A stretch of 64,000 bases of DNA, taken from assembly GCF_003130705.1 (NCBI RefSeq), contig NZ_CP021354.1, positions 992,001 to 1,056,000 on the forward strand. The letters are read 5' to 3'. The notes beneath the pieces were generated by a model. It did no database searches, had not been told where the DNA came from, and saw nothing but the letters and a program-made list of their open reading frames with translations. The position numbers and the translations under genes are program-made. Below, piece after piece: positions 41,512 to 50,253 of the stretch. The DNA comes from Rhodococcus oxybenzonivorans. GTDB taxonomy: Bacteria > Actinomycetota > Actinomycetes > Mycobacteriales > Mycobacteriaceae. Within the stretch, counting starts at the first letter, position 1. Each line of letters starts with the position of its first letter.

Positions 41512-42549
41512 ATGAAGCTCGGGTTGCAACTCGGATACTGGGGCGCGCAGCCGCCTGCGAATGTCCCGGAGCTGATCGCCGCCGCCGAAGCCGAAGGATT
41601 CGACGCCGTCTTCGCCGCCGAATCATGGGGGTCCGACGCCTTCACCCCCCTCGCGTGGTGGGGGTCGAGCACCGAACGTGTCCGCCTCGGCACCTCGGTC
41701 GTGCAGATCTCGGCGCGTACCCCGACGAGCTGCGCGATGCACGCGCTCACCCTCGACCACCTCAGCGGTGGTCGGGCGATCCTCGGGCTCGGGGTGTCGG
41801 GCCCGCAGGTGGTCGAGGGGTGGTACGGCCAGCCCTTCGAGAAACCCCTGGCGCGCACCCGTGAATACGTGTCGATCGTGCGCCAGGTGCTCGACCGCCG
41901 AGAGCCCGTCACCAATGCCGGGCCGCACTACCCACTGCCGTACACCGGGCCGGGCAGCACCGGCCTGGGAAAGCCCCTCAAACCGATCACCCACCCCCTC
42001 CGGGCAGACATCCCGATCTGGCTCGGCGCCGAGGGTCCGAAGAACGTGGCGCTCACCGCCGAAATCGCCGACGGCTGGCTCGCGATCTACTACTCGCCTC
42101 GCCTCGCCCCCATGTACAACGCATGGCTCGACGAGGGTTTCGCGCGGCAGGGTGCCCGTCGTACCCGGGAAGACTTCGAGGTGGCGGCCACCTGTCAGGT
42201 GATCATCACCGACGACCGTGCCGCAGCCATCGACGGGCTCAAACCGATGACAGCGCTCTACGTCGGCGGCATGGGCGCACCCGAACTGAACTTCCACGCC
42301 CAGGTGTACACGCGCATGGGCTACGGCGAACAGGTCGAAGAAATCGGCCGGCTCTTCCGTGCGGGCCGCAAGGACGACGCCGCCGCCGTCGTCCCCGACG
42401 ACATGGTCACCGAGACCATGATCATCGGCAACGTCGACGAAGTCCGGGCCGACGTCAAACGCTGGGCCGACGCCGGAGTCACCACACTCCTCGTCTCGTG
42501 CCGCGACGCCCCGCACGTGCGGCAGCTCGCCTCCGCGGTCCTGGGCTGA
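41512..42549 (+). CDS. LLM-class F420-dependent oxidoreductase (Rv3520c-like)
   Basis: 345 aa from ATG at 41512 with GGAGG seven bases upstream. MKLGLQLGYWGAQPPANVPE, DAVFAAESWGSDAFTPLAWW, RVRLGTSVVQISARTP, LDHLSGGRAILGLGVSGPQV, PIWLGAEGPKNVALTAEIADGW; the final VGGMGAPELNFHAQV and DDMVTETMIIGNVDEVR are typical of this F420 group. It matches Rv3520c, which is divergent from Rv3521 in M. tuberculosis too. Steroid-related but unassigned reaction. Confidence 0.87.
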   Translation: MKLGLQLGYWGAQPPANVPELIAAAEAEGFDAVFAAESWGSDAFTPLAWWGSSTERVRLGTSVVQISARTPTSCAMHALTLDHLSGGRAILGLGVSGPQVVEGWYGQPFEKPLARTREYVSIVRQVLDRREPVTNAGPHYPLPYTGPGSTGLGKPLKPITHPLRADIPIWLGAEGPKNVALTAEIADGWLAIYYSPRLAPMYNAWLDEGFARQGARRTREDFEVAATCQVIITDDRAAAIDGLKPMTALYVGGMGAPELNFHAQVYTRMGYGEQVEEIGRLFRAGRKDDAAAVVPDDMVTETMIIGNVDEVRADVKRWADAGVTTLLVSCRDAPHVRQLASAVLG

Positions 42550-42590
42550 CCTCCCCGCCCCTACCCCTGCCCCCCGTCCCCCCCTTCCGC

Positions 42591-42644
42591 CGGGCGAATG
42601 TACCTTTCGGCGCCTCAGGTGCGTCGAAAGGTACATTCATCCGG
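42591..42644. repeat. Hairpin repeat family A, copy 2
   Basis: CGGGCGAATGTACCTTTCG opens a stem that closes at 42626-42644, around a loop with GCGCCTCAGGTGCG. Stem and loop both match copies 1 and 3. The stop codon of the minus-strand gene at 42637 lies in its right arm, so the repeat contributes the end of that gene. Confidence 0.8.
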
Positions 42645-43641
42645 CCGCTGTTTGCATCCGGACCTCCGGTCGGGGGCGGGACGACGCCAACTGGTAGTGG
42701 CTGCGGAGGTCGTCGATCACGCGGTCGGGGTGGTCGCGGACGGCACTAGGGAGCGTCGGAAGCACGATGATGCCGTGGTTCTGCATCCGGGTTCGGCGCT
42801 CGACGGTCGATTTGTAGGCCTTGGGCGCGAGATGCCAGTCGAGCGAGTCGATGTCCCAGGCGAACGCGACCTCGTCGATCCAACCGTCCGGCATGGCGAT
42901 GAACTGCCCGTCGGCGTCGACGATCCTGCGGTTGAACACCATTCGGGGTAGTCCGCTCCGCGTCCACAAGCGACGGGCTTCTGCTTCGGACACCGAGTGG
43001 ACGTCGGCGCTCACCTCGCGCAGCACGGCACGGGGGAGTGCTGCGCCGCGGCCACTGCCCGCGTCCAACTCCGCGATGAGCTCCGGGACTCTCGCCCCGC
43101 CTCGCTGGATCACCTCGGCGATGAGGGATCGAGTGCTGTCCAGAGTGCGGCACCGTCGCGCCGCGTCGAGCAACGCGCGCGGAAGCGGGGCGCAGGGAAG
43201 CCCGTTGCGCATCACCGGCGCCGGCATCCGCGTCGTGCGTTCGACGAGGACGAAGCCCGTGGACTGGACACGCCGGTGCGTGGCGATCAGGACGTGGGCG
43301 TCGCCGGAGTACGACGTTCCGTGCCCGTATTCGTGTAACGCTGCGCGCCCGCTGAGGACCGCGTTGTCGCCGCTGAGCACGATCGCGGCCACAGCACGCT
43401 GACGTGCGGTCGGGTGGCCGTTGCCGAGCATCACGACGCCGGGAAGGATCCGTTGCCACGGCCCGCCCGGACGGCATCGAGCGTCGATTGCCGAGTTCGA
43501 CACTCCCCAATGCCTCAGTTCGGCGGTGCGGATGATCCCTGACCGGCTGATTCCGTACAAGTCTTCGAGCCGATGCCCCCATTGTCCCCGTCGCATGGAC
43601 TCGATGATGACGCACCCGTTGTCGGCAGCAGGGTTGTTCAC
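42637..43641 (-). CDS. AbiEi-antitoxin-like protein with C-terminal DUF559/Vsr-like domain
   Basis: 334 aa from GTG at 43641. The N-terminal half (LEDLYGISRSGIIRTAELRHWG, PGGPWQRILPGVVMLGNGHP, AVLSGRAALHEYG) resembles AbiEi-type winged-helix proteins: a helix-turn-helix, then the GvWrrv/LPGVY-like strand. The C-terminal part (SVSEAEARRLWTRSGLP, DADGQFIAMPDGWIDEVAFA, ERRTRMQNHGIIVLPTLP) follows the DUF559/Vsr-like nuclease fold. No AbiEii-type toxin gene is adjacent. It is flanked by two hairpin repeats, with two DnaA boxes just upstream, and is unrelated to the steroid genes. Function unknown. Confidence 0.7.
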   Translation of the reverse strand: MNNPAADNGCVIIESMRRGQWGHRLEDLYGISRSGIIRTAELRHWGVSNSAIDARCRPGGPWQRILPGVVMLGNGHPTARQRAVAAIVLSGDNAVLSGRAALHEYGHGTSYSGDAHVLIATHRRVQSTGFVLVERTTRMPAPVMRNGLPCAPLPRALLDAARRCRTLDSTRSLIAEVIQRGGARVPELIAELDAGSGRGAALPRAVLREVSADVHSVSEAEARRLWTRSGLPRMVFNRRIVDADGQFIAMPDGWIDEVAFAWDIDSLDWHLAPKAYKSTVERRTRMQNHGIIVLPTLPSAVRDHPDRVIDDLRSHYQLASSRPRPEVRMQTAAG

Positions 43642-43660
43642 CAGGCGTTTTGGTAAGGCC

Positions 43661-43686
43661 TGTGGATAACTGGGGGTTGTGGATAA
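43661..43686. promoter_or_regulatory. Two DnaA boxes in direct repeat
   Basis: TGTGGATAA occurs at 43661-43669 and again at 43678-43686, 17 bp apart. Each is the complement of TTATCCACA, the perfect DnaA box. They lie 20-45 bp upstream of the AbiEi-like GTG and just before hairpin repeat A3. Confidence 0.75.
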
Positions 43687-43698
43687 GCCTCACACCCT

Positions 43699-43751
43699 GG
43701 GCGAATGTACCTTTCGGCGCCTCAGATGCGCCGAAAGGTACATTCGCCCGG
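43699..43751. repeat. Hairpin repeat family A, copy 3
   Basis: GGGCGAATGTACCTTTCGGC pairs with the right arm ending GTACATTCGCCC, around a short loop in GCGCCTCAGATGCGCC. It is the most regular copy. It lies 31 bp beyond the echA19 stop and may terminate echA19; with copy 2 it brackets the AbiEi-like gene. Confidence 0.82.
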
Positions 43752-43782
43752 CTGGGATGGGAGAGGGGGCGGTGGGGCAGAG

Positions 43783-44625
43783 TCAGCGGCCCTCGAAGTT
43801 CGGCGCGCGCTTTTCGGCGAAGGCGCGGGGGCCCTCCTTCGCGTCGCCGCTGGTGAACACGGCGGTGCCGAGTGCGGCGTCGATCTGGAAGGCGTCTTCC
43901 TCGTGCATGCCTTCGGTGTCGCGGATGGTCTTCAGGATGGCCTGGACGGCGAGGGGTCCGTTGGCGGAGATGAGGTCGGCGAGTTCGAGGGCCTTGTCGA
44001 GGGCATGACCGTCGGGAACGACGTGTCCGATGAGGCCGATCTCCTTGGCTTCGGCGGCGGTGATGTGGCGTCCGGTCAGGAGAATGTCCGCAGCGATGGT
44101 GTACGGGATCTGCCGGACGAGGCGCACCGCCGAACCGCCGAGCGGGAAGAGCCCCCATTTCGCCTCGGACACACCGAATTTGGCGCTCTCGCCCGCGACG
44201 CGGATGTCGGTGCCCTGAAGGATCTCGGTTCCGCCTGCGATGGCCGGTCCCTCGACCGCTGCGATGAGGGGTTTGGTGAGGCGACGGCCCTTGAGGAGAG
44301 CCTCGATTCTCGACAGGTCCCACGCCGGCTGGTTTCCCTCACCCCCGCCCGAGAAGGAGTCGCCAGGGTGCTGCACTGTCATGGCCTTGAGGTCTGCTCC
44401 CGCGCAGAAGGCTCCGCCGGCACCGGTGAGGATGGCGACGCGGATGTCCGGGTCGGCGTCGACCTGATCCCATGCGTCGCGCATGATCGCCATCATTTCG
44501 CCGGACAGCGCGTTCTTCGCCTCGGGGCGGTTCATCGTGACGATCAGGACGTGCCCGCGCTTCTCGACGAGGCAGTGCGGCGACTGTGCTGAAACGTCGG
44601 TTTTCTCGGTGGTGGTAGAGGACAC
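43783..44625 (-). CDS. echA19: EchA19, steroid side-chain enoyl-CoA hydratase
   Basis: 280 aa from GTG at 44625, with GGGAGA upstream; the longer frame from 44688 would cross the KstR site. Crotonase core: [57 protein letters not shown] (first oxyanion and the catalytic-Glu region), [14 protein letters not shown] with the second catalytic Glu region altered to a Gly-rich loop. EchA19 hydrates steroid enoyl-CoA with a 5-carbon side chain. Divergent from fadD19 across a KstR site, as in Rv3515c-Rv3516. Confidence 0.92.
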   Translation of the reverse strand: MSSTTTEKTDVSAQSPHCLVEKRGHVLIVTMNRPEAKNALSGEMMAIMRDAWDQVDADPDIRVAILTGAGGAFCAGADLKAMTVQHPGDSFSGGGEGNQPAWDLSRIEALLKGRRLTKPLIAAVEGPAIAGGTEILQGTDIRVAGESAKFGVSEAKWGLFPLGGSAVRLVRQIPYTIAADILLTGRHITAAEAKEIGLIGHVVPDGHALDKALELADLISANGPLAVQAILKTIRDTEGMHEEDAFQIDAALGTAVFTSGDAKEGPRAFAEKRAPNFEGR

Positions 44626-44680
44626 TGAAGTCTCCCGAAGGGTGTGTGAGCTGGCTCTCAAATTGGGTCTTGCCAGAAAC

Positions 44681-44694
44681 GGTAACACGTTCTA
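44681..44694. promoter_or_regulatory. KstR operator between echA19 and fadD19
   Basis: GGTAACACGTTCTA matches TnnAACnnGTTnnA except the first T. It ends 10 bp before the fadD19 GTG and 55 bp before the echA19 start. Confidence 0.78.
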
Positions 44695-44704
44695 CTTTGT
44701 TGAC

Positions 44705-46381
44705 GTGGCCCTTAATATCGCAGACCTCGTAGAGCACGCAATCGACCTCGTTCCGGACCGCGTCGCGTTGGTGTCCGACGACAGGGAGGTGACGTACGCG
44801 CAGATGGAGGAAAGGGCCAATCGACTAGGCCATTACCTGCGCGAACAGGGTGTCCGGCCGGGTGACAAGGTGGGCATCTACAGCCGCAACACCCTCGAGG
44901 CCATCGAGGCCATGGTGGCGGTGTTCAAGATCCGGGCCGTGATGGTCAACGTCAACTATCGGTACGTCGAGAACGAGTTGCAGTACATCTTCGAAAATTC
45001 GGACATGGTCGCGCTCGTGCACGAGCGTCGGTACGTCGACAAGGTTGCCGCTGTGCTGCCCCGCACGCCTCTGGTGAAGACCGTCGTCGTCATCGAGGAC
45101 GGAACCGATCTCGACTACTCGTCGTACGGCGGCGTCGAGTACGAGACCGCGTTGGCGCAGGGTTCCCCTGAGCGCGACTTCGAGGAGCGCAGCAACGACG
45201 ACATCTACATGCTCTACACCGGCGGCACCACCGGTAAGCCGAAGGGCGTCATGTGGCGTCAGGAGGACGTCTGGCGAGTGCTCGGTGGCGGTATCAACTT
45301 CATGACCGGTGAGTACGTCGAGGACGAGTGGGACCTTGCCAAGCAGGGTGCCGAGACCGCCGGCATGACCCGCTTCCCCATCCCGCCGATGATTCACGGC
45401 GGCAGCCAGTGGGCCACTTTCCAAAGCTTGTTCGGTGGCGGCAAATGCGTGATGCACCCGGAGTTCGACGGACACGACGTCTGGCGCATCGTCGACCAGC
45501 ACAAGGTCAATCTCGTCTTCATCACGGGCGATGCGATGGCGCGACCCATGCTCGACGCCCTGATCGAGGGCAACCCGGCCACCGGTGAGCCGTACGACCT
45601 GTCGTCGCTGTTTCTGATGGCCAGTTCGGCGGCGCTGTTCTCGCCCAGTATCAAGGAAAAGTTCCTGGAACTGCTGCCCAATCGGATGATCACCGATTCC
45701 ATCGGCTCGTCCGAAACCGGGTTCGGCGGATTGAGTGTGGTGGAGAAGGGTAAATCGCACGGCGGCGGACCGACGGTGAAGATCGACGCCTCCACCTCGG
45801 TCATCGACGACGACGGGAACCCGGTGGAGCCCGGCTCGGGCAAGGTCGGCATCCTCGCGCGCAAAGGGCATATCCCGATCGGTTACTACAAGGACGAAGA
45901 GAAGACCAAGGCGACGTTCCGGGAGTATCACGGTGTCCGCTACTCGATCCCCGGCGACTTCGCACAGGTGGAGGCGGACGGCACCGTCACAATGCTCGGA
46001 CGTGGTTCGGTCTGTATCAACAGCGGCGGCGAGAAGATCTTCCCCGAAGAGGTGGAAGGCGCGCTGAAGTCGCACCCCGACGTGTTCGACGCCCTGGTGG
46101 TCGGTGTGCCCGACGAGCGATTCGGCCAGCGCGTCGCTGCCGTCGTCCAGACGCGCGGCGGGGCGCGTCCTGCCCTACACGAGATCGCATCAGCCGCGCG
46201 TAAGGAAATCGCCGGATACAAGGTGCCGCGCAGCCTGTGGTTCGTGGACGAGATCAAACGTTCGCCTGCAGGTAAGCCCGACTACCGCTGGGCCAAGGAA
46301 CAAACAGAATCCCGACCCGCCGACGACCACAACGGCAACGGTTCGGCCCAGAGCGACACCGTGACGAGCAAAGGCGCGTAA
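44705..46381 (+). CDS. fadD19: FadD19, steroid side-chain acyl-CoA ligase
   Basis: 558 aa from GTG at 44705 (MALNIADLVEHAIDLVPDRV). The open frame goes back to 44483, but that part overlaps echA19 and the operator. Adenylation motifs: YMLYTGGTTGKPKGVMW, MASSAALFSP, DSIGSSETGFGG, LGRGSVCINSGGEKIFPEEVE and the C-terminal Lys in SPAGKPDYRW. FadD19 makes the CoA thioester of C26-oxidised sterols and is essential for C24-branched sterols in Rhodococcus. I see no Shine-Dalgarno sequence in the 10 bp after the operator; the transcript may be leaderless. Overlaps the next gene by one base. Confidence 0.93.
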   Translation: MALNIADLVEHAIDLVPDRVALVSDDREVTYAQMEERANRLGHYLREQGVRPGDKVGIYSRNTLEAIEAMVAVFKIRAVMVNVNYRYVENELQYIFENSDMVALVHERRYVDKVAAVLPRTPLVKTVVVIEDGTDLDYSSYGGVEYETALAQGSPERDFEERSNDDIYMLYTGGTTGKPKGVMWRQEDVWRVLGGGINFMTGEYVEDEWDLAKQGAETAGMTRFPIPPMIHGGSQWATFQSLFGGGKCVMHPEFDGHDVWRIVDQHKVNLVFITGDAMARPMLDALIEGNPATGEPYDLSSLFLMASSAALFSPSIKEKFLELLPNRMITDSIGSSETGFGGLSVVEKGKSHGGGPTVKIDASTSVIDDDGNPVEPGSGKVGILARKGHIPIGYYKDEEKTKATFREYHGVRYSIPGDFAQVEADGTVTMLGRGSVCINSGGEKIFPEEVEGALKSHPDVFDALVVGVPDERFGQRVAAVVQTRGGARPALHEIASAARKEIAGYKVPRSLWFVDEIKRSPAGKPDYRWAKEQTESRPADDHNGNGSAQSDTVTSKGA

Positions 46382-47496
46382 TGCACACAGCTTTGAGTGA
46401 GAAGTTCGGCATCGAGTACCCCATCTTCGGGTTCACGCCGTCCGAACATGTGGCCGCGGCTATTTCGCGAGCCGGCGGCCTGGGCGTGCTCGGTTGTGTC
46501 CGGTTCAACGATCCGGAGGAACTCGAGGCCGTCCTGACGTGGATGGACGAGAACACCGACGGGAAACCGTACGGCGTCGACATCGTGATGCCGGCCAAGA
46601 TCCCGACGGAGGGCACGTCGGTGGACCTGGAGTCGCTGATTCCGGCGGAACATCGTGCCTTCGTCAACCGCACCCTGGACGAGCTGGGTGTGCCGCCGTT
46701 GGAAACGGGCACCGAGCATGCGACGGGGGTGCTCGGCTGGCTTCACTCGGTGGCCCGCTCGCATGTCGATGTCGCGCTCAATCACCGTATCGCCCTGATC
46801 GCCAACGCCCTGGGCTCGCCGCCCAAGGATGTCATCGATCAGGCCCACGCGAAGGGTGTTCCCGTGGCGGCGCTCGCCGGGGCGGTCGAGCATGCGCGCA
46901 GGCACGTTGCGAACGGCGTCGACATCGTCATCGCGCAGGGCTATGAAGCTGGTGGGCACACCGGTGAGATCGCGTCGATGGTGCTGGTTCCGGAGATCGT
47001 CGACGCGGTAGGCGATTCCGCTGCAGTGCTGGCCGCCGGCGGCATCGGAAGCGGCCGTCAGGTGGCGGCCGCCCTGTCGCTCGGGGCATCCGGTGTCTGG
47101 ATGGGGTCGTACTGGCTCACGACGTCGGAGTACAAGCTCGGCAGTGCGTCGGCAGACGGACCATCCGCCATCCAACGGGCCTTGCTCGGTGCGACCTCGG
47201 CCGACACGGTGCGGTCCCGCATCTACTCGGGTAAGCCCGCGCGCCTACTGAAGACCAAGTGGACCGATGCGTGGTCGAAGCCGGAAGCGCCTGCGCCGCT
47301 GCCGATGCCGTTGCAGAATCTGCTGGTCAGCGACGCTCATCAGCGGATTGCCGCTTCGGAGAATCCGGACGTCGTCGCGATGCCGGTAGGGCAGATCGTC
47401 GGCCGGATGAACGAAATCCGGCCCGTGTCCGAGGTGATGGACGAGCTCGTGTCCGGCTTCGAGGCGGCGGTGTCCCGGCTCGTTTCGTACAAGTAG
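46381..47496 (+). CDS. Nitronate monooxygenase/2-nitropropane dioxygenase family flavoprotein
   Basis: 371 aa, starting with the A of the fadD19 TAA (TAATG). TIM-barrel FMN protein: LSEKFGIEYPIFGFTPSEHV, SRAGGLGVLGCVRFNDPEEL, DIVIAQGYEAGGHTGEIASM (the His typical of the active site) and VLAAGGIGSGRQVAAALSLGAS. A remote relative of IpdC at 7571 but with a different C-terminal part. Co-transcribed with fadD19, so it probably acts on a steroid CoA ester or its enone. Exact reaction unknown. Confidence 0.85.
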   Translation: MHTALSEKFGIEYPIFGFTPSEHVAAAISRAGGLGVLGCVRFNDPEELEAVLTWMDENTDGKPYGVDIVMPAKIPTEGTSVDLESLIPAEHRAFVNRTLDELGVPPLETGTEHATGVLGWLHSVARSHVDVALNHRIALIANALGSPPKDVIDQAHAKGVPVAALAGAVEHARRHVANGVDIVIAQGYEAGGHTGEIASMVLVPEIVDAVGDSAAVLAAGGIGSGRQVAAALSLGASGVWMGSYWLTTSEYKLGSASADGPSAIQRALLGATSADTVRSRIYSGKPARLLKTKWTDAWSKPEAPAPLPMPLQNLLVSDAHQRIAASENPDVVAMPVGQIVGRMNEIRPVSEVMDELVSGFEAAVSRLVSYK

Positions 47497-47503
47497 CGGT
47501 CTG

Positions 47504-47539
47504 GGGTGGCGAAGTAGGCGGGAGCGTACTTCGCCACCC
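47504..47539. terminator. Bidirectional terminator hairpin
   Basis: GGGTGGCGAAGTA (47504-47516) pairs exactly with TACTTCGCCACCC (47527-47539). It lies between the convergent stop codons at 47496 and 47555. Confidence 0.82.
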
Positions 47540-47554
47540 ATCATTCACAGGCAT

Positions 47555-49126
47555 TCACAGGCGGGAGTAGCCGGTACCTTCGCGGACCCACACAGGATCC
47601 GCGCAGTTCCATCGCTGCGCGCTGAGTGTGCGCGTGAGTACCTTGAACGTGGCCGTGCGGGGAAACTCGGTGCACACCCGCACCAAGGTCGGGCGCTGTT
47701 TCGGACCGAGATCGGTCTGGGCGTCGAGGAATTCCGCGAAGTCGACGGGGTCGAATTCGCGGGTCGGCACGACTGCGGCCATCACCCGGTCGCCGACCTC
47801 GGCGTCGGGTACCGCATACACCGACACCTCCGCGAACCCGTCGTAGCGCAGCAGGATTCGTTCGATGGGCGCGGAGCCGAGGTTTTCGCCGTCCACGCGC
47901 AACCATCCAGTGCTGCGGCCGGCGAAGTACACGAATCCGTCGGCATCGCGGTAGGCCAGGTCGCCACTCCAGTACTTTCCGTCCCGGATTCTCTCCGCGT
48001 CGGCCTCCGGATTGTCGTAGTAGCCGGCGAAGGCACCGGGACCGTTGACGTTGACGAGTTCCCCGGTAGCGGCCTCGGCGTTGACCAGGCGACCGGATGC
48101 ATCGAATTCGGCAGGGGGACAGGGCAGACCCGACTCCGGGTCGAGGATCGCGATTCCGGCGGGGAGCCGCCCGAGTGCGCCCGGCGGTGAGCCGGGCGTA
48201 GCGGAGATGGCCACTCCGCCTTCGGTGGAACCGAATCCGTCGACGACCTGCGTGCCGAAACGCCGGGAGAATGCGGCAACCGCGGGAGCGGATCCCTCGT
48301 TGCCGTACATCACCCGCAGCGTGTTGTCGGCGTCGTCGGGCTCCTCGGGAGTTGCCAGCACGTACGACAGCGGCTTTCCCACATAGTTTGCGTAGGTGAC
48401 CCCGTACCGCCGGACATCGGCGAGGAAGTGGGACGCGGAGAACCTGCGGCGCAACACGATCGAGCTACGGGCCGCGAGCGCCACAGACCAGGCGGCCATC
48501 ATGGCGTTGGAGTGGAACATCGGCATCGACAGGTACACGACGTCGTCCGGGTACAGCGAGAACCGCTCGGCGAGCATCAGGCCGGGCCCGGTGATCTTCG
48601 CGTGCGTACAGCGCACGGCTTTGGGGTCGCCGCTCGTCCCGGACGTGAAGATGAGCATGAAGAGATCGTCGGGCTCGGGCGTTACCTGCTCGAAAGATGG
48701 CCGCTGTACAGACAGCATGTCGGCCCACTCCACGGAGTCCACGTTGATCACCGGGACCCCGAGTAGCAGTCCGTCGAGCAGATCCGAACGACTGTTCTCG
48801 GTGAAGATGACCTGGCAGTCGGCGAGCGCCGCATCGCGGGCCAGGGCGTCGCCGCGCCGGGTGGTGTTGAGGCCGACGAGGACTGCGCCGGAAAGCGCCG
48901 CCGCACCCGCGAGGAGTGAGAACTCGGGCACGTTGTCCATCAGCACACCGAAATGCCGCGGGCGTTCGGGATCGAGAAGATCATCGAGAACCGCGGCGCG
49001 CTGCAGGCTCGCCCGCAGGTGGTCTGACCAGGACAGGAAACGGTCCTCGAAGTACAGCCCCTCGGAGTGGCTGTGGGTGACACCGCGCAGCAGGTCTGCC
49101 ACTGTGCGTGCGAGTGTGGCCGTCAT
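47555..49126 (-). CDS. fadD17: FadD17, acyl-CoA synthetase
   Basis: 523 aa from ATG at 49126, which overlaps the fadE27 stop (ATGA). AMP-binding motif LIFTSGTSGDPKAVRCTHAK, YLSMPMFHSNAMMAAW, MYGNEGSAP, DGFGSTEGGVAI, YWSGDLAYRDADGFVYFAGR, WLRVDGENLGSAPIE and C-terminal TATFKVLTRTL with the catalytic Lys. FadD17 activates sterol side-chain acids; in M. tuberculosis it follows fadE26-fadE27 (Rv3504-Rv3506), as here. A 10-bp tandem repeat (CATTCACAGG twice, 47542-47561) covers its last codons. Confidence 0.92.
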   Translation of the reverse strand: MTATLARTVADLLRGVTHSHSEGLYFEDRFLSWSDHLRASLQRAAVLDDLLDPERPRHFGVLMDNVPEFSLLAGAAALSGAVLVGLNTTRRGDALARDAALADCQVIFTENSRSDLLDGLLLGVPVINVDSVEWADMLSVQRPSFEQVTPEPDDLFMLIFTSGTSGDPKAVRCTHAKITGPGLMLAERFSLYPDDVVYLSMPMFHSNAMMAAWSVALAARSSIVLRRRFSASHFLADVRRYGVTYANYVGKPLSYVLATPEEPDDADNTLRVMYGNEGSAPAVAAFSRRFGTQVVDGFGSTEGGVAISATPGSPPGALGRLPAGIAILDPESGLPCPPAEFDASGRLVNAEAATGELVNVNGPGAFAGYYDNPEADAERIRDGKYWSGDLAYRDADGFVYFAGRSTGWLRVDGENLGSAPIERILLRYDGFAEVSVYAVPDAEVGDRVMAAVVPTREFDPVDFAEFLDAQTDLGPKQRPTLVRVCTEFPRTATFKVLTRTLSAQRWNCADPVWVREGTGYSRL

Positions 49127-50244
49127 GCGGGGACGGTGGCCAGTTCGGCGCCGAGGGTCCGGAGCTGCCGGGTGGCGGAGCCGAGCCGGAACTCGAGGGC
49201 CTTTGCCGCGAGGAAGTACCGGTGCACGGGATGATCCTGGTCGAGCCCGACACCGCCGTGAATGTGAACCGCCGTGTGGGCCACCCGGTGACCGGCGTCG
49301 GACGCCCAGAACTTGGCGGTCTGGATGTCGCCCTCGCCGGGCAGTCCTTCGCTGAGCCGCCATGCTGCCTGTCACAGAGTGAGCCGGACGCCCTTGACGT
49401 CGATGTACGCGTCGGCGAGTCGCTGAGCCACGGCCTGGAAGCTGCCGATGGGCCTGCCGAACTGCACGCGTTCGCGGGCATAGGCGGCGGTCAGTGTCAG
49501 AGCCTGATCGAGCACGCCGTACTGGTACGCGCAGGCGCCGAGAGATCCTCGTTCGACGAGCCGATCGACGATCTCGCTGCCCTGCTCGACGGTGCCCAGG
49601 AGTCGATCGGCACCGAGGACGACTCCGTGCAGCGCCACCTCGCCGGTGGAGGCGAAATCGACGGTCTGCTGCCTGGTGACGGTCACCCCTTCGTCGTCGG
49701 GGCGGACGAGGAACACTGCCACGCCGTCCGGGGTCGTCGCCGGCACCAGGAACAACTCTGCCGACGGCGCCGCGTCGACGACGATCTTCGTGCCGTCGAG
49801 GGTCCAGCCGCTGGGCCCGGGGTCGGCGTGGGTGACCGGAGCGCCCGGGTCGTCGTTGAGTTCCTCGTCGAGGGCGCCGGTGAGAATTTTCGCACCGGTC
49901 GCTGCGGGCGCGGCCCACTCCGCACGCTGTTGTTCGTTGCCGTATCGCGCGAGCGCATCCGCCGCCATGACGATGGACGAGAGGTAGGGGACCGGTGCGA
50001 CGGCCCTGCCCAATTCGACGAGGATGCTGCACTGCTCGAGAACGCCGAAGCCGTCGCCGCCCACCGACTCCGGTAGTGCGGCGCCCAGGACGCCGGACGA
50101 GCCGAGTGTCGACCACAGTTCGCGATCGAGGCGGTCTTCGGCCACGTCGAGCTCCCGCAGGCGGTCGTTCGTGACGAGATCCGTGACGATGCTCCGGGTG
50201 AGACCGGCCAGATCCTGTTGCGCCTCGGTGAGGGTGAAATCCAT
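49123..50244 (-). pseudogene. fadE27: FadE27-type acyl-CoA dehydrogenase, interrupted by an in-frame TGA
   Basis: Reading from ATG at 50244 gives 290 codons ending DVKGVRLTL, then TGA at 49374-49372, then 82 more codons in the same frame (QAAWRLSEGLPGEG, FWASDAGHRVAHTAVHIHGG, VHRYFLAAKALEFRLG) to a TGA that overlaps the fadD17 ATG. The whole frame would make 373 aa, the family length; the interrupting codon is where Trp (TGG) is expected. FadE27 pairs with FadE26 (ChsE4-ChsE5 heterotetramer) to dehydrogenate steroid side-chain CoA esters. The lost part includes the C-terminal helices of the bundle, so the product is likely non-functional unless the base is a sequencing error. Confidence 0.85.
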
Positions 50245-50253
50245 GGTCGTGTC

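Noticed and set aside
44483..44704. N-terminal extension of FadD19 back to 44483
   Set aside because: It would overlap echA19 and place the KstR operator inside the gene; the added residues have no family resemblance.
47542..47561. Tandem CATTCACAGG repeat as a functional site
   Set aside because: Only two copies, covering the last codons of fadD17; more likely a simple slippage duplication.
49372..49374. TGA in fadE27 as a selenocysteine codon
   Set aside because: The aligned residue is Trp, not Cys, and I see no selenocysteine insertion structure nearby; a nonsense change or sequence error is simpler.
47555..50116. A very long minus-strand open frame (over 850 codons) spanning fadD17 and fadE27
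   Set aside because: Only the fadD17 part (from 49126) has family sequence; the upstream part is the GC-rich alternate frame of fadE27, read as Arg/Gly/Pro-rich nonsense.
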